Shown piece after piece: positions 1-5,877 of a stretch of DNA of 10,259 nucleotides. Position 1 is the first letter of the stretch. Each line of letters begins with the position of its first letter. Below the pieces are notes generated by a model, which was given only the letters and a program-made list of their open reading frames with translations, was not told where the DNA came from and searched no databases. The stretch is taken from positions 407 through 10,665 of the forward strand of contig DEKS01000161.1 in assembly GCA_002354005.1 (NCBI GenBank), written 5' to 3'. Source of the stretch: Bacteroidales bacterium UBA2716. GTDB taxonomy: Bacteria > Bacteroidota > Bacteroidia > Bacteroidales > UBA932. The position numbers were made by a program, and so were the translations under genes.

Positions 1-1960
1 TGGGGTAATGTTTCCAAATAAAGTACGGAGGCTTCGCATTATCCAGACTAATGGGATACAGAAAGCGGAAGAGCGGCTGGCTTGTCGCAAAGGCTGGATC
101 GGAATAGGCCACGCTGAACGCCTGGGTCCTATTACGCTCGTCTCCCCATCCCATAGTTACCTGAACCATATCCAGAAGGTTTATATCACAGTGCTTAAAC
201 AAATGTAACACCATCAGTCTGGAGAATTTGGTGGGTTCTGGATCCTCAAAAGCACCCCTTCCCTCTCCGTAATGGTGACGAATATAGGTAGCGCCACGGA
301 CTGCCTGGCCAAAAGTAGGCAAGGAGGAGACAACGCCATTATTCTGGCTCATTCCTTCAAATGAAATCAACTCTGCCAGTGGGGCCGGCTCACAATCAAC
401 ATTTAAGTAATATCCTTTTTTCTCATCTGTCTTTATATCTCGTCCCTGGCCGGCAATATTGAAGACAATCCACTTCTTTCCCTGCTCATCTTTATAGACG
501 CTTCCCAGCGTATAATGTCCCGTTCCCGTAAAGTCGTCCCTGAAATTTTGCTTCTGGGGATCATTGACAATCACACTGGTGGTGATTTCCGGCTTATGCT
601 CTTTGAGATTGGAAATTGGCAGGACATCCTCGTAATAGCGATACACGTCCGTAACGCCCGGAATGGCCTTGTCCACCGCCGGTGATTTTCCGTCGCTGGC
701 AAGATCCGAACCCTTGGCATAACGCACAATGTAACGGGGTCTGGAATCCCCGAAGAACTGCTCACTCATGAGGTATTTCTTTTTCCGGACATCAAAGACA
801 ACATCCAACATAGGTTCATCTTTACAAACCAGCGTCGAAGTCACTTCACAATAGGGATTTTCCGTTTGCATGTTGGCATGTTCAGTTCCCGGCTTATTCA
901 CGAACGTAGCCTCGTACAACGTACCGGTATTGTACCATTTCCACCACCAGGAATAACCTTTATAGAGGAAACAGATACCTGAATTGGAAAGGTCCGTTGT
1001 CAGATATTCCAAATTTCTGCCAAGTACCAGGACGTCCAATCCCTTTTCTTTCCATTTCATCGCCACATTTGTCCAGAATTTGGCATTGTGGTACCCAGCA
1101 TTGTTCTTGCTAAAATCGTGGAAGATAGGAAGGCCGGAAGGGCCCGTCCAGCCCACTTTGCTATAATTACTGACGTTGGACTGCCACTCTTCCGGCTTGC
1201 AAATAGCGAAAAGCATCTCCGCAAAATTCTGCATGTGCTCCTTGCTGTATTTGAGGTTCGTGGGCATAGCATACTCCTTCTTGTGGCTTGAGGTGTATAA
1301 TGCGTAATTCTCCTGGGGAAGCGAGCCCACGCACATCCAGTGGGAATCCTCCTTGCCCTCGGGACCGAACGCAGGACGCACGCATACCCAGTATTCCTCG
1401 ATGCCGTCGTTGTTATTCCGCTTGACCACATCGCCAAAACGGTAATAGGCGGCATGCGAGAAAGAGCCGTTCTCTCCGCTCTGCTCTACAGAACGGTAGA
1501 TAATCTTGGAAAGGTGCGGAATGGAAGGAATGTCCACCTTTACCTCCGCCCAGGACGAGGTGCCATCCGTCTTGGTATAGGTAAGCGTTCCCACCTCCGG
1601 GTTACTCCAGGTGTAAGAGGAAGTCTGCTCATTGATGGTGCTCACATTCACCAGATCGCCAAAGCTTTGGGCCGCCGCAGCAGCGGAGTTACTCTTCACG
1701 ATACGGGCTTGGGGGTCCGATGCGTCAGCAATGCCAATCACGGGCTCAAAGGTTTTGCCTTTGTAGTCCAGGGTGATGTCCGAGGCGGCTACAAGCTGGC
1801 CCACTACGTCCCAGAACTGGTCGGTTTTCTCTGCCTGTTCCTTTTCTTCTTGAGCCTTCTGCTCCTCGGGACTGAGCGTCGTTTTTTTGCAGGAGCCTGC
1901 AAACAGTCCCGTGGCGCATACCAGCGCAAGCAGCAGGAAATACTTACTATACTTTTTCAT
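1..1960 (-). CDS. Large lipoprotein of unknown family, two-module paralog, 3' end outside window
   Basis: An open frame with 653 codons from the ATG at 1958-1960, running off the left edge without a stop; I translated it by hand and found it uninterrupted. The signal peptide ends LFAGSC with Cys24, followed by a charged linker nearly identical to that of the preceding gene. Module one matches the 801-aa protein closely down to about residue 250, then more loosely, with shared marks such as NKPG-HANMQTE, RYIVRYA-GSDLASD, and PEITTSVIVN. Module two begins near residue 475 with HYTLGSVYKDEQGKKWIVFNIAG. At the edge the frame matches the region around residue 640 of the 801-aa protein, so perhaps 150-200 residues are missing. 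The 18-bp spacer before the ATG is A-rich with no Shine-Dalgarno. Function unknown. Its C-terminal half appears lower in GC than its N-terminal half. Confidence 0.85.
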   Translation of the reverse strand, partial: MKKYSKYFLLLALVCATGLFAGSCKKTTLSPEEQKAQEEKEQAEKTDQFWDVVGQLVAASDITLDYKGKTFEPVIGIADASDPQARIVKSNSAAAAAQSFGDLVNVSTINEQTSSYTWSNPEVGTLTYTKTDGTSSWAEVKVDIPSIPHLSKIIYRSVEQSGENGSFSHAAYYRFGDVVKRNNNDGIEEYWVCVRPAFGPEGKEDSHWMCVGSLPQENYALYTSSHKKEYAMPTNLKYSKEHMQNFAEMLFAICKPEEWQSNVSNYSKVGWTGPSGLPIFHDFSKNNAGYHNAKFWTNVAMKWKEKGLDVLVLGRNLEYLTTDLSNSGICFLYKGYSWWWKWYNTGTLYEATFVNKPGTEHANMQTENPYCEVTSTLVCKDEPMLDVVFDVRKKKYLMSEQFFGDSRPRYIVRYAKGSDLASDGKSPAVDKAIPGVTDVYRYYEDVLPISNLKEHKPEITTSVIVNDPQKQNFRDDFTGTGHYTLGSVYKDEQGKKWIVFNIAGQGRDIKTDEKKGYYLNVDCEPAPLAELISFEGMSQNNGVVSSLPTFGQAVRGATYIRHHYGEGRGAFEDPEPTKFSRLMVLHLFKHCDINLLDMVQVTMGWGDERNRTQAFSVAYSDPAFATSQPLFRFLYPISLDNAKPPYFIWKHYP
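1210..1945. repeat. Direct repeat, copy 2 (5' part of the leftmost lipoprotein gene)
   Basis: Partner of the repeat at 3634-4369, in the same orientation and 2424 bases away. The similarity is strongest at about 1464-1760. It fades to the left (below about 1200), where the two genes still encode related proteins but share little continuous DNA identity. It therefore looks like a tandem gene duplication in which the 5' part has stayed alike, or has been made alike again by gene conversion. Edges are approximate. Confidence 0.8.
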
Positions 1961-1978
1961 GGTTGAATATTTGTTTGT

Positions 1979-4384
1979 CTATTTGTTCCATACTTCCTGC
2001 CAGGAAGCAGGCTGCTTAGTTTTACCGTCCACGGATAACAAGTCGGCCTTCATCTCTTTCCAAAGCTGCGCCTTATAATTATAGGCCTGCCGGATGACCC
2101 TATTATAATATTCGACTTCACTTTCACTGTCGGAATCGAAAATATAAAAAGCCGGGCACGGTTCATAAGGTTTCAGTAAATGGCCGTTGACGGTCCTGGT
2201 CGCATATTCGGTTCCCCGGTCATAGACGGCATCCATCCTGAACATCAGCACCGGTGTATTCCACATATCCTTGCCCATGTTGCGATGGCTATAGAAGTAG
2301 TTGGAAACATTGGTGGCGTTCCAGTCTGCTTCCGTGCGTATACGAGCCGCATAGTAATCGTTGGCATGCGCGAGCACCTTTTCATTACTGGCCATGTCCT
2401 GCAAATAAATGGACTCCGAAGAGAAGTCTGTGTAAACCTTCGTATTGGCATCCGGATTGCTGGGATAATGGCACCAGAAATAATAGGGCGTATTGTCCGG
2501 CATATCGAAATGGGGATAAACGAGGCGGAACAAAGGTTGCCCCTTGGAATAGTCATTGTCAACGGGGGCATAGGCGATGGAGGCCGTATGTGAAGACTTT
2601 ATTGTCTGACTAAACAGGTCGGAAATATCTACAACCTGCATGTCTCTCAGATGGATGGCCACTTGCTCCATCACGCCCTCGGCGTCTTTGATGTTTTTTT
2701 CCCGCGCTTTATATCCATACCGGAACATATCGCTGAGGAACAGTGTTCCGCGAAGGGTCTGGTCATACGTGGGAAGCGGGTATGCATACAGGCCGTTCTG
2801 CATGGCCATGAGCCCCTCCACGGATAAGAGTTCCGTGTAGGGACTGCTCTCTGCGTCGGCCTCACCGTTGCTGCCAGCCATGTTCACCACAAACCACTTC
2901 TTTCCATCTTCGTCCATGTAAACATTCCCCAGTTTATATTGAGCGACACCGTTGAAGGCCGATTTATTTTGCGACTGTGCTTTGTTCACGATCCTTGATT
3001 CCGTGATTTCAGGAAGCTGAAATCCCAGATTCTCAACGAGATGGATATCGGTATGATAGCAGTATACATCTGTGGTCCCGGGAATGGGTTTATATACGGA
3101 AGGGGTCTTTTTGTCGCTGGCAAGGTCCGCGCCCGTGGCGTAACGCACAATGTAACGCGGATTGGCGTCGCCAAAGAAGTCCTCGTAAACAACAGACTTT
3201 TTGTTCCTTACATCAAATTCCCTGATGTCCTTCTGCGGCTGGTTCTTGTAAATCATCTGAACCCTCTGGTCCGTGTACGGCTTCTCCGTCTGCATGTTTG
3301 CATGCACGCTGCCGGGCTTATTTACAAACTGGGCCTGGTACACCGTGGCATAGTTGGAAGTGGAAGTCCACCACGAATACCCTTTATAAAGGAAGTAGAT
3401 GCCGGGGCCGGTAAGTTTTTGCGCCAGGTTGTCCAGGGAAGTTCCCAAAACCAACAGGTCAATCCCTTTGTCCCGCCAAGTCTCCGCCACATTGGCCCAG
3501 AAGTTGGCATTGTGGTATTTGAGATTGGTCATGCTGAAATCATGGAACATGGGAAGACCGCCGGGGCCCCAGAAACCTTGGGTACTGTAATTGGTAATGT
3601 TCTGGGACCAGGTATCCGGATAGCACAGGGCGAACAGCATCTCCGCAAAGTTCTGCATGTGCTCCTTGCTGTACTTGAGGCCGGTAGGGAAAGCGTATTC
3701 CTTCTTGTTGCTTCCCGTGTAGCTCCAGACATTCTCCTCAGGAAGGTCACCAACGCACATCCAGTGCGAATCCTCCTTGCCCTCGGGGCCGAAGGCCGGA
3801 CGTACGCACACCCAGTATTCCTCTTTGCCCGACTTGTTGACAAGGCTCACAACGTCGCCAAAGCGGTAGTAGGCGCTGCCTGCGAAAGAGCCGTTCTCTC
3901 CGCTCTGTTCCACAGAACGGTAGATAATCTTGGAAAGATGCGGAATGGAAGGAATATCCACCTTTACCTCCGCCCAGGATGTGGGACCATCCGTCTTGGT
4001 ATAGGTAAGCGTTCCCACCTCCGGGTTACTCCAGGTGTAAGTGGGAGTCTGCTCATTGATGGTGCTCACATTCACCAGATCGCCAAAGCTTTGGGCGGCC
4101 GCAGCGGCGGAGTTGCTCTTCACGATACGGGCCTGGGGGTCCGATGCGTCTGCAATGCCAATCACCGGCTCAAAGGTTTTGCCTTTGTAGTCCGGGGTGT
4201 AGTCCGATGCCGCTACCAGCTGCCCCACCACGTCCCAGAACTGCTCCGTCTTCTCTGCCTTTTCCTGCTCCTCCTGCGCCTTCTGCTCTTCGGGGGTAAG
4301 CGTCTCCTTTTTGCAGGAGAGTGCGAACAGCCCTGTGGCGCATACCAGCGCTGCCAGGCACAAATACTTACATGCGGTTTTCAT
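1979..4384 (-). CDS. Large lipoprotein of unknown family, two-module paralog
   Basis: An 801-aa predicted lipoprotein. A GTG 60 bases upstream is in frame, but the ATG at 4382-4384 is chosen because it directly begins the signal peptide (LFALSC, Cys24). The stretch before that ATG also looks like promoter and leader. A charged Glu/Gln/Lys linker (about 25-48) is probably helical. Module one (about 49-460) is homologous to the whole 449-aa neighbour. Module two (about 461-801) is absent there and shared with the next gene. The start of module two (463-504, with QYKLGNVYMDEDGKKWFVV) resembles 151-196 of module one (YYRFGDV, then GKEEYWVCV), suggesting an internal repeat. The sequence after Cys has no acidic cluster like the known surface-export signals of Bacteroidota lipoproteins, so which side of the outer membrane it faces is open. 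No catalytic motif was recognised. The next gene starts 18 bp downstream and is probably co-transcribed. Confidence 0.88.
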   Translation of the reverse strand: MKTACKYLCLAALVCATGLFALSCKKETLTPEEQKAQEEQEKAEKTEQFWDVVGQLVAASDYTPDYKGKTFEPVIGIADASDPQARIVKSNSAAAAAQSFGDLVNVSTINEQTPTYTWSNPEVGTLTYTKTDGPTSWAEVKVDIPSIPHLSKIIYRSVEQSGENGSFAGSAYYRFGDVVSLVNKSGKEEYWVCVRPAFGPEGKEDSHWMCVGDLPEENVWSYTGSNKKEYAFPTGLKYSKEHMQNFAEMLFALCYPDTWSQNITNYSTQGFWGPGGLPMFHDFSMTNLKYHNANFWANVAETWRDKGIDLLVLGTSLDNLAQKLTGPGIYFLYKGYSWWTSTSNYATVYQAQFVNKPGSVHANMQTEKPYTDQRVQMIYKNQPQKDIREFDVRNKKSVVYEDFFGDANPRYIVRYATGADLASDKKTPSVYKPIPGTTDVYCYHTDIHLVENLGFQLPEITESRIVNKAQSQNKSAFNGVAQYKLGNVYMDEDGKKWFVVNMAGSNGEADAESSPYTELLSVEGLMAMQNGLYAYPLPTYDQTLRGTLFLSDMFRYGYKAREKNIKDAEGVMEQVAIHLRDMQVVDISDLFSQTIKSSHTASIAYAPVDNDYSKGQPLFRLVYPHFDMPDNTPYYFWCHYPSNPDANTKVYTDFSSESIYLQDMASNEKVLAHANDYYAARIRTEADWNATNVSNYFYSHRNMGKDMWNTPVLMFRMDAVYDRGTEYATRTVNGHLLKPYEPCPAFYIFDSDSESEVEYYNRVIRQAYNYKAQLWKEMKADLLSVDGKTKQPASWQEVWNK
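3634..4369. repeat. Direct repeat, copy 1 (5' part of the 801-aa gene)
   Basis: This stretch repeats at 1210-1945 with a constant offset of 2424 bases at every anchor I checked: the block around 3636, the one at 3771, the one at 3888 and the signal-peptide Cys region at 4315. No net insertion or deletion lies between these anchors. Much of 3888-4240 differs only by scattered single bases, including few silent changes. The two copies encode the signal peptide, linker and first half of module one of neighbouring paralogs. Edges are approximate. Confidence 0.8.
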
Positions 4385-4405
4385 ATAGCATTGTATAAAA
4401 ATTGA

Positions 4406-4438
4406 CAAAAATAAGGTAAAAAACCCCCGATATCCAAT
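4406..4438 (-). promoter_or_regulatory. Candidate Bacteroidota-type promoter for the 801-aa lipoprotein gene
   Basis: On the minus strand, TATTTTTG (4413-4406) matches the Bacteroides -7 element TAnnTTTG exactly. Twenty-one bases upstream is ATTG (4438-4435), three of four matches to the -33 TTTG. Transcription would start near 4399, leaving a short leader before the ATG at 4384. The region is AT-rich, so a chance match is possible, but this is the one sizeable gap in the gene row. Confidence 0.45.
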
Positions 4439-4450
4439 ACCCACCGGGAA
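4418..4450 (-). terminator. Weak candidate terminator after the 449-aa lipoprotein gene
   Basis: On the minus strand, TTCCCG (4450-4445) can pair with CGGGGG (4429-4424) around a 15-base loop, followed by six T (4423-4418). Two of the six pairs are G-U and the loop is long, so the hairpin is weak. A second imperfect AT-rich inverted repeat lies at 4463-4492. The hairpin overlaps the candidate promoter. If real, it would separate the peptidase operon from the two downstream genes. Confidence 0.25.
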
Positions 4451-4513
4451 AAAATTGACGCAGAGTTACAAAAATGCCCCAATTTTTTACTCAAAGTGTC
4501 TTTTTTGACGGAA

Positions 4514-5863
4514 TTACTCGTCTGGCGTGGTAATTTCGGGGGCTGCATCCAAGTTTACGGGGCCATAGTAGTCATTGTACCGGTATACTTCCGTGAATCC
4601 CTTGATCGGGTTTTTCACATGATACCGTCCGTCGGAAGCCAGGTCTTGTCCCGATGAGTGGCGGATCACCCAGCGGTATGCGCCGTCGTTGTTGAAAAAG
4701 CGCATGTAATTGCCCGTATTGCCGCTCATGGAACGGCAATCCAGCACCATGTCACTGACCTCCTGCTCCCGGGTAGGATACTCGGCAAGGTGCATATTGT
4801 GCTCCTTGTTACCGGTTCCTTCTTTATACACGGCTTCAAACAAGGTACAGTTATGGGTAGAAGCATACCACCGGTTCCCCCGGAATAGCAGGTGAAGGCC
4901 GTCGGCATCCAGGCGGCGAAGAAAGTCTGCTTCATCTACCCCGAAGACTGTCCGGAAAATGTCCCTCTCTGTCCAGGCCCTGTGCACCCTATCCCAGAAA
5001 TAGCGGTTGTGGTAGTCAAGATTGTTTTTTTTGAAATCCGTAAAGAACGGCATACCTACATTATACCACGCCTGCGAATCATCATGATATGTATTGACGT
5101 TTTCTTCCCACTGGGCAGGATGTGCAATAGCGTATAACATTTCCGCCAGGTTCTGCATGTTCTCGTTATCCCGGCTGATGCCGCTGTTGGGGACGTACCA
5201 TTCCCGGCCCGAACCAGAAAGATTGGTAACAAACTTGTCCGGAACCGTGTTGACGCATATCCAGCGCGAGATTTGCTTATTCTCGGGGCCGAAAGCCGGT
5301 CGTACGCACACCCAGTACTCCGTTTTTCCTTCCGGCAGGGTGCGGGAGATGACATCGCCAAAGCGATAATAGGCGGCGCCGCGGAACGCAGGGGCGTTAT
5401 AGCCCATTTGCTCGGCTGTCCTATATATAATGTTGGTCAAATGGGGCATTTGCTTGATACTCACTTTTACCGATGCCAGGGAGCGTTCGTCCTTGCTTTG
5501 GGTATAAGTGAGGGTGCCCACCGCCGGGTGCGAAAAGGTATAAGTGGCGGTTTGGGGATCAAAATTCTCCAGGCCCACAAGATTGGCGAAACGCAAGGCT
5601 GCAGAGGCCTGGTCATTGGTTTCCACAACACGGTCGTAGGAACCCTCCACGGCCTCACCTATAGTGGGCTCAAAGGTTTTGTCCAGGTAATCCGACGTGT
5701 AGTTATCCGGATTGGAAAGCTGCCCTACAATGCCCCAGAAAACTTGTTCGTCATCGGTTTCCTGCCCGGGTACAGGAGTGGGATCGGGGGTCTTTTTGCA
5801 GGAAACGGCAAGCAGGGTCGCCGTCATCACCAGGATGCTGATTGCAAGATTGTGTATTTTCAT
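4514..5863 (-). CDS. Lipoprotein of unknown family, short one-module paralog
   Basis: A 449-aa predicted lipoprotein. An upstream in-frame ATG at 5890 would overlap the preceding gene. The ATG at 5861-5863 is preferred because it puts a normal signal peptide (LLAVSC, Cys22) at the N-terminus and has GAGAG four bases upstream as a possible ribosome-binding site. A Pro/Asp-rich linker follows, resembling that of the 745-aa fusion. The rest is a homolog of the N-terminal part of the two downstream lipoproteins. Shared landmarks include FW-IVGQL, KTFEP-IG, VGTLTYT, PHL-IIYR-EQ, AYYRFGDV, EYWVCVRPAFGPE, NMQN-AEML and DLASD. It ends just after PEITTPDE, the point where its relatives continue into a second module. 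I recognise no enzymatic motif. It shares an operon with the peptidase genes, so a role as partner, substrate or ligand-presenting lipoprotein is possible but unproven. Confidence 0.85.
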   Translation of the reverse strand: MKIHNLAISILVMTATLLAVSCKKTPDPTPVPGQETDDEQVFWGIVGQLSNPDNYTSDYLDKTFEPTIGEAVEGSYDRVVETNDQASAALRFANLVGLENFDPQTATYTFSHPAVGTLTYTQSKDERSLASVKVSIKQMPHLTNIIYRTAEQMGYNAPAFRGAAYYRFGDVISRTLPEGKTEYWVCVRPAFGPENKQISRWICVNTVPDKFVTNLSGSGREWYVPNSGISRDNENMQNLAEMLYAIAHPAQWEENVNTYHDDSQAWYNVGMPFFTDFKKNNLDYHNRYFWDRVHRAWTERDIFRTVFGVDEADFLRRLDADGLHLLFRGNRWYASTHNCTLFEAVYKEGTGNKEHNMHLAEYPTREQEVSDMVLDCRSMSGNTGNYMRFFNNDGAYRWVIRHSSGQDLASDGRYHVKNPIKGFTEVYRYNDYYGPVNLDAAPEITTPDE

Positions 5864-5877
5864 ATCGCTCTCGATTT

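Noticed and set aside
3041..4405. 454-codon open frame on the plus strand
   Set aside because: Antisense to the 801-aa lipoprotein, and mirrored by a similar frame at 1340-1966 opposite the paralog simply because the DNA is repeated.
4385..4444. Upstream GTG at 4442-4444 as the start of the 801-aa gene
   Set aside because: It would add 20 residues ahead of a complete signal peptide and would translate the region that looks like promoter and leader; the paralog starts at the equivalent ATG.
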